Shown here piece by piece: positions 1 through 9,528 of a stretch of 64,000 nucleotides of DNA; position 1 is the stretch's first letter, and every line of letters starts with the position of its first letter. Both the position numbers and the translations under genes were made by a program. The notes below the pieces were generated by a model. The model saw only the letters and a program-made list of their open reading frames with translations. It ran no database searches and had not been told where the DNA came from. This DNA is from Psychrosphaera haliotis (lineage in GTDB: Bacteria; Pseudomonadota; Gammaproteobacteria; Enterobacterales; Alteromonadaceae), in the NCBI RefSeq assembly GCF_039523615.1, contig NZ_BAAAFQ010000007.1:124001-188000 (forward strand), read 5' to 3'.

Positions 1-2405
1 GCACCTACAGATACCGTCCAGTTCTCATTAGCTTGATACGAAACTTCAACGTCAGTAATCCACTTCGCCGCTAACACTTCATCATTCTCTGGGTTACTTG
101 AAACATCAACTACTTCGCCATATCGCGTTGCTCTAAGCGTGGTTGACCAATCGTTATAATCCCAAGTTGCCGATAAATTAACTTTGTTTTTTGGTGTGCC
201 TTGTTCAAATCGAGCCACTTCTCTGCGCGCAAAGTATTGGTAACTATCACCAAGTGCCGCTAATTCAGCTGGATTGTCCTTAATGTGTGTTACTTCTGTA
301 TCGTTTATATTTGCTGCCGCATTTAACGTTAAAGAACCAAAGCCTGCTTCACCCAAACCGTTTAAATCAAAGCGGTAAGTAGCAACAATATCAACACCTT
401 TAGTTGTAGAGTCGATTGCATTGGTAAAATAGCGAACGCTTTGTGCGTTGGTTTCACCTGCTTGTTGCAGAATATCCACAACTGCAGCACCGCTTAAGTT
501 TTCAGATAGCACTATGCGGTCATCAATTTTTATCTGATACGCATCAACGGTGAAGGTAAAATCGTCATAAGTATAAATAAAGCCTGCCGTTGCGTTTACT
601 GACTCTTCAGCTTCTAACTCTTGTGCTCCTAGCGCTACTGCTGCGTCGTCAGTCACTGGGAACAAACCCACCTCTTTAGGAATACCGTCTTCAAAAACAG
701 TACTAATAGACTTGTATGAGGTTTGCGCTAGTGACGGCGCTCTAAATCCAGTGCTAATTGCACCACGAATCGAAAAGTCATCGGTTACGCTATAACGTGT
801 GGCTAATTTAGACGTGAAGGTGCTACCAAAATCGCTGTAGTTTTCAAAACGGCCCGCTAGGACCACATTTAAACTGTCTGTTAAATACGTATCTAGCTCT
901 GCAAAAACAGCAACATTGTGACGGCTTTCGTCGGTTGCGCTATCAGGAGAAAAACCCGATAGAACTTGCGCGCCACCAGAGGCAATTGGATCTCCGTTTG
1001 CGTCAGTAGCTGTAATGTAAGATGCTTCTTCGCCCACTTCAATTTGGTAATTTTCGTGTCGGTACTCTGCGCCAACCGTTAAATACACAACGTCAGGCAA
1101 ACCTAAATCTACCGAGGTATTAGCATCGGCATTTAATACAATCTGTTGATATTTTAGAGCGCCATTGTCAAATGATGTTGGGCTATTTTCACCAAGGGAT
1201 GTATTTAAACTATTTGTGACACCTAACCCAAAGTCATTAAGTCCGTAATTCGCACTTACGTCCCAAGTCCAATCGTTTGTATCGCCATTTACCCCAATGG
1301 CAAATGCGTAATCTTTAACATCAGAGACTATCTGTGGCAAAAAACCATCGGCATAGATTGACTCAACATTTCTAGAGTCTTTAGCACGGCGATAGAAACC
1401 GCCTGAGTTGCCTTCACGATCTGAATAGCTACCAAATGAATATAAATCAACAGAGTCAGATAAGGCGTAACCTAAGTTGTAAAATAAAGCCATATCTTCA
1501 ATGTCGGCTTTACCAAAGCGATGGTTATAACGATCAATTGTTAATTCACGAGGGTCTAAACTACCATCCGCTAAACGATCGTATTGCTCTCTTTCGTCTA
1601 TGCCAGAGCGATTAGTCGGTTCGTTGTTACGTAGCTCTAAAGACACATTCACAAAACCTTTTTCGCCTAGTGCAAAGCCACTATTTGCGCTAAAGGTGCG
1701 AGTTGCACCGTCATTGATTTTTTTGTCAGAGCCTTTAGTAAAATCAAGGTTACCATTTGCATCAATACCCGTTTCAAGTAACTGAGGAGAACCAGCCATT
1801 TGTGAGTCGTATTCACCATAGGTTAAGCTTACGCTGCCACCCTCTGAAGCATCTTTCAAAACAATATTGATAACGCCGGCAATGGCATCAGAACCATATT
1901 GTGCAGCCGCGCCGTCGCGTAAAACTTCTACACGTTTAATTGCTGAGGTTGGGATCATGTTTAAGTCAACCGCTGAACTACCACGACCAACCGTGCCACC
2001 TAAGTTAAGTAACGCACCTGAATGACGGCGCTTACCATTAATAAGAACTAGAGTATGATCGGGAGCTAGGCCACGAAGGACAGCTGGTCGAGCGTGATCT
2101 GTGCCATCAGCAAGAGTTGCACTAGGATAGTTAAAGCTTGGGATTTGACCGCTTAAAACTTGGCTCATCTCTAACAAGCCTGAACGCTGTAAGTCTTCAC
2201 CAGTAATAATGTCTACCGGTACCGTGCTTTCGGCTACGCTGCGAAGACTGCGACGAGTACCTGTTACCGAGATAACTTCAACATTTTCTAACAGCGCGTC
2301 TTGCGTTTCATTTTCGTTAGCTAAAGCAAATGGTGATGTTCCTAAAGCGCTTGCAACAGCAAGACTCAGAGCCATCATTTTAGTGGAGGAATTCGTCGAG
2401 CTCAT
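1..2405 (-). CDS. TonB-dependent outer-membrane receptor, 3' end missing
   Basis: The frame is open from ATG at 2405 to the window edge, about 801 codons, so the C-terminus lies outside. It has an N-terminal signal peptide ending near ALA, then a stretch reading VEVISVTGTRRSLRSVAEST that resembles the TonB-box and plug entry. The plug domain follows, with motifs GEDLQRSG, VLRGL, VLINGKRR, RVEVLRDGAAAQYGSDAIAGVIN. The rest has the alternating aromatic/acidic pattern of a 22-strand barrel (for example GFRAPSLAQTSYKS). TonB-dependent receptors import siderophores, B12, glycans or peptides with ExbBD/TonB energy. No neighbouring gene points to a substrate, so the ligand is unknown. The plug style is common in large Alteromonadales receptors. 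Confidence 0.93.
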   Translation of the reverse strand, partial: MSSTNSSTKMMALSLAVASALGTSPFALANENETQDALLENVEVISVTGTRRSLRSVAESTVPVDIITGEDLQRSGLLEMSQVLSGQIPSFNYPSATLADGTDHARPAVLRGLAPDHTLVLINGKRRHSGALLNLGGTVGRGSSAVDLNMIPTSAIKRVEVLRDGAAAQYGSDAIAGVINIVLKDASEGGSVSLTYGEYDSQMAGSPQLLETGIDANGNLDFTKGSDKKINDGATRTFSANSGFALGEKGFVNVSLELRNNEPTNRSGIDEREQYDRLADGSLDPRELTIDRYNHRFGKADIEDMALFYNLGYALSDSVDLYSFGSYSDREGNSGGFYRRAKDSRNVESIYADGFLPQIVSDVKDYAFAIGVNGDTNDWTWDVSANYGLNDFGLGVTNSLNTSLGENSPTSFDNGALKYQQIVLNADANTSVDLGLPDVVYLTVGAEYRHENYQIEVGEEASYITATDANGDPIASGGAQVLSGFSPDSATDESRHNVAVFAELDTYLTDSLNVVLAGRFENYSDFGSTFTSKLATRYSVTDDFSIRGAISTGFRAPSLAQTSYKSISTVFEDGIPKEVGLFPVTDDAAVALGAQELEAEESVNATAGFIYTYDDFTFTVDAYQIKIDDRIVLSENLSGAAVVDILQQAGETNAQSVRYFTNAIDSTTKGVDIVATYRFDLNGLGEAGFGSLTLNAAANINDTEVTHIKDNPAELAALGDSYQYFARREVARFEQGTPKNKVNLSATWDYNDWSTTLRATRYGEVVDVSSNPENDEVLAAKWITDVEVSYQANENWTVSVG

Positions 2406-2508
2406 ATTTTGGTCCTTGGATATTCTGCGTATTCAAAAATAAGGACGGCATAATATCCAAGGCGATAATCGCTGACAAAGACCATTCAGCGATAACATAT
2501 TACTAACT

Positions 2509-2525
2509 GGTTTTAAGCTAAAACC
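2509..2525. terminator. Inverted repeat between receptor and DUF3750 genes
   Basis: A 7-bp perfect stem (GGTTTTA / TAAAACC) with a 3-nt loop lies downstream of the DUF3750 stop and upstream of the receptor start. It lacks a strong U-run on the minus strand, so it may be a weak terminator or a regulator site for the receptor promoter. Confidence 0.3.
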
Positions 2526-2546
2526 TTGATTTTCGAGTAACAGGCA

Positions 2547-3080
2547 CTAATCGGCATAACCGCTACCAATAGCTCGAAAGGGCATGTCTAGCTCCAGTTC
2601 AGGCACTTGTATGCCTATCCACGCTGGAAATGTATTGCTATTTGGACCTGGAAATAAAGTGTATTCATTTTTCCAAGGATATTGCATTACCGCTGCTTCT
2701 ATTTCTGGAATCAGCTTTGATGCTTTAGCACCGCTAATGGTTAAAAATGCCTCTGGTTTGGCGCCATACCAGTAACGATCTGGCGTTTTAGTAGTATAGG
2801 TTCTAATAGCTGGGCGGCCTTCTTTTACGCCCCAACCAACCACTTCGTATACAGTATATTCATCAGCGCCTTGTTTTTTTAACGCAAACCAAGAGTGAAC
2901 CGCAAACCAGCCACGCCAGCTAAAAGCGTCAGCTGCATAAAATTGAATAACTGCATCTTGAGTCAGTTCCGGGTTTGGCGCTAAACCTGCTGGCTCACGA
3001 CTTGTTTCTCGCCAGTTTTTAGAACTACAGGCGCTTAAAAGCACCACAGTAAGAATAAAAACAATGAGCTTTACGTTCAT
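2547..3080 (-). CDS. DUF3750-family lipoprotein
   Basis: The 177-aa protein begins with a lipoprotein signal, lipobox LLSAC with Cys18 as probable lipidation site. The body shows the pattern I associate with DUF3750: a W-rich start (AFSWRGWFAVHSWFALK), YEVVGWGV, then PDRYWYGAKPEAFLTISG, and the diagnostic PGPNSNTFPAWI near the C-terminus. The biochemical function of this family is not known to me. It sits 18 bp downstream of murI on the same strand and may be co-transcribed, but murI gives no functional clue. Family assignment is from motif memory. Confidence 0.85.
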   Translation of the reverse strand: MNVKLIVFILTVVLLSACSSKNWRETSREPAGLAPNPELTQDAVIQFYAADAFSWRGWFAVHSWFALKKQGADEYTVYEVVGWGVKEGRPAIRTYTTKTPDRYWYGAKPEAFLTISGAKASKLIPEIEAAVMQYPWKNEYTLFPGPNSNTFPAWIGIQVPELELDMPFRAIGSGYAD

Positions 3081-3098
3081 TTTTATAACCTTTATTTA

Positions 3099-3914
3099 TT
3101 AAATATCTAATTGGTTTACGGCAATATCAGACTTTCGATCGCTAGGACTCCACAAGTCCTTTATTAATAACTTATTCTGCTTAGAGGCTAAGGTAGTGAA
3201 CAGTGTAACCGACGCTTTTTCATCATTGGTGCTCAACAGTTCTTTTTCTAGCAACCGACGTTGTAATTGAGCTGCAACAGGGGCTGCGGTATTTATTATA
3301 CTTGCCTTGCCCGCGACGGCTTTTTTTATAAGCGGAGCTAAAAAAACATAATGAGTGCAGCCTAAAGCTATTTGATCAACGCCTTGGTTAATTAATGGTG
3401 TTACATATTCATTAACTATTTGCTGAGCATATTCGCTAGTAAGATCATTATTTTCAACTAAATCTACAAGCTTAGGGCTGGCTTGAACTCGCACATCTAC
3501 ATGGTCGACAAAGCGGTTTACAAGAGCTTTAAATGTGTCGCTATTAATGGTTTGTTCTGTTGCTAGTACACCAACAATGCCCGATTTACTGTTTAATGCA
3601 GCGGGCTTAATGCCAGGCTCAACACCTACAATTGGAATATCGAAGTTGGCCCTTAATAACTCAATGGCGTTAACCGTCGCTGTATTGCATGCAACAACAA
3701 TCGCCTTACACTGTTGTGCAAGAAAAAACTGAGCTATAGCTAAACAACGTTCTTCAATGTTTTCTTTACTCTTATTACCGTAAGGTGAATAGGCTTGATC
3801 GGCCACATAAATCAAATGTTCATGTGGCAAAAGCTCGCTAATGTCTTTGGCAATGGAGAGGCCCCCAACGCCAGAGTCAAATATGCCAATGGGAGCGGCT
3901 TTTTTTTTAGACAT
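3099..3914 (-). CDS. murI: Glutamate racemase MurI
   Basis: This cytosolic enzyme interconverts L- and D-glutamate to supply D-Glu for peptidoglycan. The 271-aa length is normal. Family landmarks are present: IFDSGVGGLS with the catalytic-site Asp/Ser near the N-terminus, YVADQAYSPYGNKS, the first catalytic cysteine in VVACNTATVNA, and the second in ALGCTHYVFL. No residue looks missing. The gene heads a minus-strand pair with the DUF3750 lipoprotein and begins 10 bp after the secreted-protein gene upstream. Confidence 0.97.
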   Translation of the reverse strand: MSKKKAAPIGIFDSGVGGLSIAKDISELLPHEHLIYVADQAYSPYGNKSKENIEERCLAIAQFFLAQQCKAIVVACNTATVNAIELLRANFDIPIVGVEPGIKPAALNSKSGIVGVLATEQTINSDTFKALVNRFVDHVDVRVQASPKLVDLVENNDLTSEYAQQIVNEYVTPLINQGVDQIALGCTHYVFLAPLIKKAVAGKASIINTAAPVAAQLQRRLLEKELLSTNDEKASVTLFTTLASKQNKLLIKDLWSPSDRKSDIAVNQLDI

Positions 3915-3923
3915 AAAACGTGA

Positions 3924-4367
3924 TTAATCCACCAAAATAGAGTTGATTTTGCTTTGATCAGTGAAATGGCTATAACTTGTAATGGCCGTCATCACTTTGT
4001 CGTTGCTCATTAATTCTTGCATTGCCACTTGACCTACAAGTTCAAAACCCTGCTCAATAGCTTGTGGATTAGTTTTATATGCGGCCTTCATTTCTGCAGA
4101 GCAGTTTTCTGTAAGCAAGCGTGTTATTAATGAGCCAATTGCTTTGTCGCTATTGGTATAGTTGTTTGCCGTAATATTTGAAAAAGACTCAATTTCAGGG
4201 TGCGCAGCCATGGCAAAGAAAACCCATTTTGCTAACTTCTTTCGCTCTTTGCCATTTAAGTTGTCTACTAAACAAGAGGCAAATTGTTGTGTGGAATTAT
4301 CGGCTAGGGATGCAGGAGCAACGCTTAAAAGGCCAACAAAGAGTAGTGATTTTAAAATTGTATTCAT
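3924..4367 (-). CDS. Secreted hypothetical protein
   Basis: A 147-aa protein of unknown family. It has a signal peptide (hydrophobic SLLFVGLLSVAPASLA, likely cleavage after ALA-D). The mature part is helical and contains two cysteines (CLVDNLNG, ENCSAEM) that could form a disulphide in the periplasm. There is no recognisable catalytic motif. It lies between murI and a ybaK relic on the same strand, so it may share the murI transcript. A periplasmic helical protein is the most that can be said. Confidence 0.75.
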   Translation of the reverse strand: MNTILKSLLFVGLLSVAPASLADNSTQQFASCLVDNLNGKERKKLAKWVFFAMAAHPEIESFSNITANNYTNSDKAIGSLITRLLTENCSAEMKAAYKTNPQAIEQGFELVGQVAMQELMSNDKVMTAITSYSHFTDQSKINSILVD

Positions 4368-4380
4368 TATTTTCTCGTTA

Positions 4381-4557
4381 TTATTTTTTTAGTGAACAAA
4401 CAACCGCTTTTGTTATAGAGATTAAGTCTAAAGCAGATAGCTCAATTTCTAAACCTCGTTTTCCACCACTGACGTATATTTTTTCAAACTCGAGCGTGTA
4501 AGCTAAAACTGAATGTTTAACTTTTGTTGTAATAAGCTGTTTAATAGCCGGTGTCAT
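4381..4557 (-). pseudogene. ybaK: ybaK relic with in-frame internal deletion
   Basis: An uninterrupted 58-codon frame starts with MTPAIKQLITTKVKHSVLAY, which matches the N-terminus of YbaK (Cys-tRNA(Pro) deacylase). It passes at once into EFEKIYVSGGKRGLEIELSA, which matches the YbaK C-terminal segment around YVSGGKRGL. The roughly 100 central residues that form most of the editing fold are absent, whereas intact YbaK is about 159 aa. The join is in frame, as expected from a single clean internal deletion. The product is very unlikely to deacylate tRNA. A miniature expressed peptide cannot be excluded. YbaK sequence recalled from memory. Confidence 0.8.
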
Positions 4558-4569
4558 TTTAACGATTAA

Positions 4570-4923
4570 TTAGGATTCATTGACTAGCTTTATAATGCGT
4601 TTGTTTCTTTCCGACAGAGGCATTGCCTTAAAAGGGCTCACATTTGCACCACCTGTATTACCAGATGGAACAAGACCCACAAAGGTTTTGGTTGCTGCGC
4701 CAACAATTCTGAAAATTTGCCCTAGCGCTTCTTTCAGGTCATTTTGAGATATGGCCCACTGAAGCATTTTTAGATGGGACTTAACATGCAATACTGTTGA
4801 GTGTTGACCCAATACGTGAGCATTCTCAAGTGCATTAAATGCCTGGCGGCTATCACCTTCAGCGGCAAATTTTTTTGCCGAGATAAACTCTTGCTGTACA
4901 AAAGGCTTCATTTTTTGGTACAT
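4570..4923 (-). CDS. DUF3703-family protein
   Basis: A cytosolic protein of about 117 aa. Diagnostic stretches are ALENAHVLGQHST followed by HVKSHLKML, then EALGQIFRIVGAATKTFVG and VPSGNTGGANVS, which is the pattern I associate with DUF3703. Function is unknown. I place the start at ATG 4923; a GTG four codons upstream (4935) is the alternative, and ribosome-site evidence does not separate them. Downstream is the ybaK relic; upstream is a 280-bp gap before the plus-strand kinase. Confidence 0.82.
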   Translation of the reverse strand: MYQKMKPFVQQEFISAKKFAAEGDSRQAFNALENAHVLGQHSTVLHVKSHLKMLQWAISQNDLKEALGQIFRIVGAATKTFVGLVPSGNTGGANVSPFKAMPLSERNKRIIKLVNES

Positions 4924-5214
4924 GTTATTTCTCACAATTAATACCGCATTTATTCAACTTATTAGATTATGGCGAGGGTGGATTTCTGTCAATGTTCTAT
5001 TTATTTCTAATTTGACCATTTGAAAAGTAAGGTTTTTAAGTCCGTCGAATAAACATTAATATACGCTGAACACCTTTAATTTAGCTATCATCTGATCTAA
5101 AAGTTAAGTAACATCATTAGTCATGAAATATTTCCTTACAAAATTTGTAACGTATTAAAAGTAATAGCAATTTACCAACCGGTTGCGCTATCCCAATGGA
5201 ATTTCAAAAATATT

Positions 5215-8200
5215 ATGCTCAATTGGCTAACAACGCTTTTCTCAATTCCCCCAGATAACATGTTGATGTTTGGTACCTACAGCAATTGGATGGTAGTGCT
5301 GTCGATCTTTATCGCGATTTTTGCTTCATTTATGGGCTTACAAGTATCAGCTGAAGCGGCTAGAGCTGTTTCTTTTAAACGCAAACAAATAATGTTGTTG
5401 ATAGGAAGTATTGCCTTAGGTGGTGGTATTTGGAGCATGCACTTTATTGGCATGTTAGCGTTTAACCTTTGCACAGACGTAGAGTATGGCTGGCAACTAA
5501 CCTTGTTGTCTTTACTGCCGGGAATAGGTGCTTCTTGGGTGGCCTTAAATCATATTTATAGTAATAAAAATGGGCCTGTATCTTTACTTATTGGTGGCGT
5601 GCTTGTTGGTGCCGGTATTGGCACAATGCACTATACCGGTATGGCCGCTATGGAAATGGCTTCGCAACTTAGGTACGACCTATCTACATTCGCGTTGTCT
5701 ATTGTTGTTGCAGTTTCGTTAGCCGTTTTATCACTTTGGATTCGTTTCGGCTTAAGTAAAATTTGGCATAAAAAAGGCGGCGAATGGCAGGCTAATTTAG
5801 CGGCGAGTGCTGTAATGGGGCTGGCGATATCTGGCATGCATTATACCGGAATGGCAGCCGCGCGTTTTGTGAAGCCCCCAGGTTTTGAAGAAAGCTCTCA
5901 GCCCCCTGAAACGTCAATTTACTTAGCGCTTGCGGTATCAGGTATCACTATTCTAATTATCTGTTTAGTTATGGGTATTAACATCGTTTACAAGTATCGC
6001 GATATTTCACAGCGTGCGCTAGAAAATGAGCGACGTTTAAAAGCCACTATGGATACTGCCGTTGACGGTATTATTACAATAGATAAGCGCGGTACGGTTA
6101 CTAGTATTAATAAGGCCACTGAACATTTGCTAGGGTGGTCTGAAGCTGAGCTTGTTGGTAATAACGTCAAAATGTTAGTACCGGAGCCTTTCAGAAGCGG
6201 TCATGATGGCTACATACAGCGTTATTTAGAAACCGGTGAGGCTCGAATTATTGGCCAGGGACGAGAAGTTCAAGCCCGCCACAAAGATGGCGAAACGGTT
6301 GATATCCGATTAGGTATAGGCCATGTGAAACTAGCAAATAATGATTTTTTTGTTGCGTTTATATCTGACATACGTCAACGCTTAAAAATGGAGAATGCAC
6401 TTCGTGAAAATGAAGAAAAGTTTCGCTCTCTTATTTCTAATATTCCAGGTATTGCTTATCGATGCTTAGATGACGAAAACTGGAGTATGGTATTCATTAG
6501 TGATGCCGTACAAGCAATTACTGGTTATGCTGCCAACGACTTTACCTTGCCAAATCCAACCGTTAACTACTCAGACCTAATTCATCCAGACGATTTAGCA
6601 GGTGTTAATGAAATTGGTATTAATAAAGGCTCTTTTAGCATTGAATACCGAATCATCCGAAAGGATGGCACCGTTAGGTGGGTAATGGAGCACGGCGCTT
6701 ATATAACTGAAAAGCAAACAGGCGAAGTGTGGCTGGACGGCTTTATAATGGATATTACTGAACGTTATCAAATGGTTCAGGAATTACGTCAGGCGAAAGA
6801 TAAAGCAGAACAAGCTGCTTCAGCCAGGGCAACCTTCTTAGCCAATATGAGCCATGAAATTAGAACTCCAATGAACGCGATTATAGGTTTTAGCGACATT
6901 CTCCTTGATAGCGAAATGGAGAATGAGCAACAGCGCCACTTAAAAACCATTAACAACTCTGCTAAGTCATTATTATTCTTACTGAATGAGGTTTTAGATA
7001 GCGCCAAGCTTGATAAAGGAAAACTAGATTTAGAGATCAGAACGTTTTCACTGGTTGAAGAAGTTGACGCTGTAATTTCAACTCTCTGGCTACAAGCTCG
7101 TAACAAAGAATTATCTTTAATTACCGAAGTGTCGCCCGAGCTGGAAAGCTTATACTCAGGATCTCCTGAGCGTATTAGGCAAGTCCTTACCAATATTGTT
7201 AATAACGCGATTAAATTTACACAGGCGGGTGAAGTTAAGCTAACCGTTGCGCCAATTAACGGCAATCACATCGAGTTTGTTGTAAAAGATACAGGTATTG
7301 GCATGAGTCCAGAGCAACTTAGCACTGTGTTTGAACCATTTACTCAAGCAGATGCTTCTATGAGTCGTCGTTTTGGTGGCACAGGCTTAGGCACCACTAT
7401 TAGTAAACAGCTAGTGGAATTGATGGGCGGAAAAATTTCAGCAAATAGTGAGCTGAATAAAGGAAGTGAGTTCCGATTTGTTATTCCGCTGTCGGCTTCA
7501 CAGGAAGTAAAAGAAGAAGAGAAACAGCATATTACACTGCCACCTCAAACCATTTTGGTGGTTGATGATATACAGCAAAATATAGATTTATTGTCGGTTC
7601 TGCTTACTCGAAATGGTCACAAGGTGCTTACCGCACGTGATGGTCAACAGGCATTAATAAGAATGGAATCAGAAGCTAATATTGACTTGGTATTAATGGA
7701 TGTTCAAATGCCGGTAATGGATGGTTTAACCGCTTCTATTGAGCGTCGTAAAATAGAACAACAACACAATATTAAACCTATTCCAATTGTTGCGCTTACT
7801 GCGAGCGTTTTAGAAGATGATAGGTTAGCTGCAGAAGCGGCTGGCATGGAAGGTTTCGCAAATAAACCTATTGACTTCTTATTGCTAAATCAAGAAATGG
7901 CAAGAGTCTTAAAAATTGATGTTTCTAACACTCAAACTAAAAGCTCAAGTACTCAAAGTTGTGCACTTATTGATGAGAAAAAAGGGTTTTCGTTGTGGGG
8001 AAGCAAAACTGAGTATTACCAACAGCTCATGTATTTTGTTAAAGAGCAACGTGTTGAGTTTAATGAACTACAAAAAAGCGTTGATTCCAGCGACTGGGCT
8101 ACTTTGAGTGCGTCGGCACATAAACTAAAAGGTATTTGCGGTAATTTGTCTTTGATTAGTTTAATGCGGAACTTTGAAAAACTAGAAGTCGTTTTAACAA

Positions 8201-8541
8201 AAACTCCAGAAGAGTGTCGAAGTACAGTAGATTCGATAATTAGCCTATTTCATCAAGTAGAAATTAAAGTGGCAGAGACGATAGAAGAAAAAAAGGCTGA
8301 GGCAACCAAAGATATTGATGTCCTTTCTTTAACTAAGCTGCTTGATCAAATAGAGGCCTCCGTGGCTGAAAATGAAATAGATGAAAGCCTTTTGGAGACA
8401 CTATCTGAATTTAAGAGCAGCCAGTACCGTGAAAATGTAAGTGCAATTACTGATGCCATTAATGACTTTGAATTTGAGCAAGCTCAGCTGCATATTCAAA
8501 CACTCTTAAGCAAACTACACAGTCAACAAAAGGAATTGTAA
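5215..8541 (+). CDS. Hybrid histidine kinase: MHYT-PAS-PAS-HisKA-HATPase-REC-Hpt
   Basis: An inner-membrane sensor kinase of 1108 aa. Residues 1-260 hold MHYT repeats in seven-helix membrane arrangement (MHFIGM, MHYTGMAAM, MHYTGMAAARF), a domain proposed to sense diatomic gas or light through bound metal. Two PAS/PAC domains follow (about 275-400 and 405-525). HisKA has the phospho-acceptor His547 in NMSHEIRTPMNAI. The ATPase shows DTGIGMS and FGGTGLGT. The receiver has Asp829 in LMDVQMPVMDG, and a C-terminal Hpt has His969 in SAHKLKGICGNLS. It is a complete intramolecular phosphorelay. The next gene, an HD-GYP response regulator, starts right after its stop, making that protein the likely output partner. 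Confidence 0.95.
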   Translation: MLNWLTTLFSIPPDNMLMFGTYSNWMVVLSIFIAIFASFMGLQVSAEAARAVSFKRKQIMLLIGSIALGGGIWSMHFIGMLAFNLCTDVEYGWQLTLLSLLPGIGASWVALNHIYSNKNGPVSLLIGGVLVGAGIGTMHYTGMAAMEMASQLRYDLSTFALSIVVAVSLAVLSLWIRFGLSKIWHKKGGEWQANLAASAVMGLAISGMHYTGMAAARFVKPPGFEESSQPPETSIYLALAVSGITILIICLVMGINIVYKYRDISQRALENERRLKATMDTAVDGIITIDKRGTVTSINKATEHLLGWSEAELVGNNVKMLVPEPFRSGHDGYIQRYLETGEARIIGQGREVQARHKDGETVDIRLGIGHVKLANNDFFVAFISDIRQRLKMENALRENEEKFRSLISNIPGIAYRCLDDENWSMVFISDAVQAITGYAANDFTLPNPTVNYSDLIHPDDLAGVNEIGINKGSFSIEYRIIRKDGTVRWVMEHGAYITEKQTGEVWLDGFIMDITERYQMVQELRQAKDKAEQAASARATFLANMSHEIRTPMNAIIGFSDILLDSEMENEQQRHLKTINNSAKSLLFLLNEVLDSAKLDKGKLDLEIRTFSLVEEVDAVISTLWLQARNKELSLITEVSPELESLYSGSPERIRQVLTNIVNNAIKFTQAGEVKLTVAPINGNHIEFVVKDTGIGMSPEQLSTVFEPFTQADASMSRRFGGTGLGTTISKQLVELMGGKISANSELNKGSEFRFVIPLSASQEVKEEEKQHITLPPQTILVVDDIQQNIDLLSVLLTRNGHKVLTARDGQQALIRMESEANIDLVLMDVQMPVMDGLTASIERRKIEQQHNIKPIPIVALTASVLEDDRLAAEAAGMEGFANKPIDFLLLNQEMARVLKIDVSNTQTKSSSTQSCALIDEKKGFSLWGSKTEYYQQLMYFVKEQRVEFNELQKSVDSSDWATLSASAHKLKGICGNLSLISLMRNFEKLEVVLTKTPEECRSTVDSIISLFHQVEIKVAETIEEKKAEATKDIDVLSLTKLLDQIEASVAENEIDESLLETLSEFKSSQYRENVSAITDAINDFEFEQAQLHIQTLLSKLHSQQKEL

Positions 8542-9528
8542 ATGTCTAAAAATGAACAGCCTAGTTTGCTTGTCGTTGACGATGAGCCTGCAAACCTCAG
8601 AGTTATGAAACAAATTCTACAAGAGGACTACCGTTTAGTTTTCGCTAAAAATGGTGCTGAGGCATTGCGTTTGGCCGAGCAAAAAAAGCCAGACTTAATT
8701 TTGCTCGATATTATGATGCCAGACATGACTGGATTTGAGGTTTGCGAAACCTTAAAGAAAAACTCTAGTACTAAACAGATCCCTATAATTTTTGTTACTG
8801 CGCTCGATGACGAAACTGATGAAACGCTTGGGTTTGAGTTGGGAGCAGTTGACTACATTAGTAAACCAGTTTCACCACCAAGAGTTAAAGCAAGAGTAAA
8901 AAATCACTTGTCACTTGTTCAAGCGGATGTGCTGCGCGAAACAAGGTTACAGGTTATTCAACGCCTAGGTCGTGCTTCCGAGTATAAAGACAACGAAACT
9001 GGCATGCATGTAATGCGTATGAGTCATTATACACAGGTGTTAGCGCTTGCTTATGGTTTGGGCGAGTCTATGGCAGAAAACTTGTTGAATGCGGCACCTA
9101 TGCACGACATTGGCAAGATAGGTATCCCAGACAGTATTATGCTCAAGCCTGGGAAGTTAACTGATGAAGAGTTTGCCATCATGAAAACTCACCCTCAAAT
9201 TGGAGCGGAAATTTTAGGTGGTGATGACTCAGAGTTAATCATGTTAGCTAAATCGGTTGCGTTAACTCACCATGAAAAATGGGATGGCACTGGGTATCCT
9301 AATGGCTTAAAAGGTGAGGAGATACCAATTGAAGGGCGCATTACCGCGTTAGCAGACGTATTTGATGCGTTAACTAGCAAACGCCCCTACAAAGATGCGT
9401 GGAGCGTTGAAAAAACCATGGACTATATGCGCGAACAAAGTGGACGCCAATTTGAGCCAAAGCTCATAGAGCTTCTAGAACAATCACTAGGTGACATTCT
9501 AGAAATAAAAGCACAATTTTTAGATTAA
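8542..9528 (+). CDS. Response regulator with HD-GYP c-di-GMP phosphodiesterase domain (RpfG-like)
   Basis: The 328-aa protein has an N-terminal receiver (DDEP acidic pocket, phospho-Asp in LILLDIMMPDMTG, Lys in SKPVSPP). The C-terminal HD-GYP domain carries MHDIGKIGIPD, THHEKWDGTGYPNGLKG and ALADVFDALTSKRPYK, so all metal and GYP residues are present and it should hydrolyse cyclic di-GMP. ATG directly follows the TAA of the kinase gene, so the two are translationally close and probably a cognate pair. The last 4 bp overlap the convergent hydrolase gene. Confidence 0.96.
   Translation: MSKNEQPSLLVVDDEPANLRVMKQILQEDYRLVFAKNGAEALRLAEQKKPDLILLDIMMPDMTGFEVCETLKKNSSTKQIPIIFVTALDDETDETLGFELGAVDYISKPVSPPRVKARVKNHLSLVQADVLRETRLQVIQRLGRASEYKDNETGMHVMRMSHYTQVLALAYGLGESMAENLLNAAPMHDIGKIGIPDSIMLKPGKLTDEEFAIMKTHPQIGAEILGGDDSELIMLAKSVALTHHEKWDGTGYPNGLKGEEIPIEGRITALADVFDALTSKRPYKDAWSVEKTMDYMREQSGRQFEPKLIELLEQSLGDILEIKAQFLD

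Noticed and set aside
6789..7265. 158-aa minus-strand ORF
   Set aside because: Shadow of the histidine-kinase core domain; the plus-strand frame has conserved catalytic motifs.
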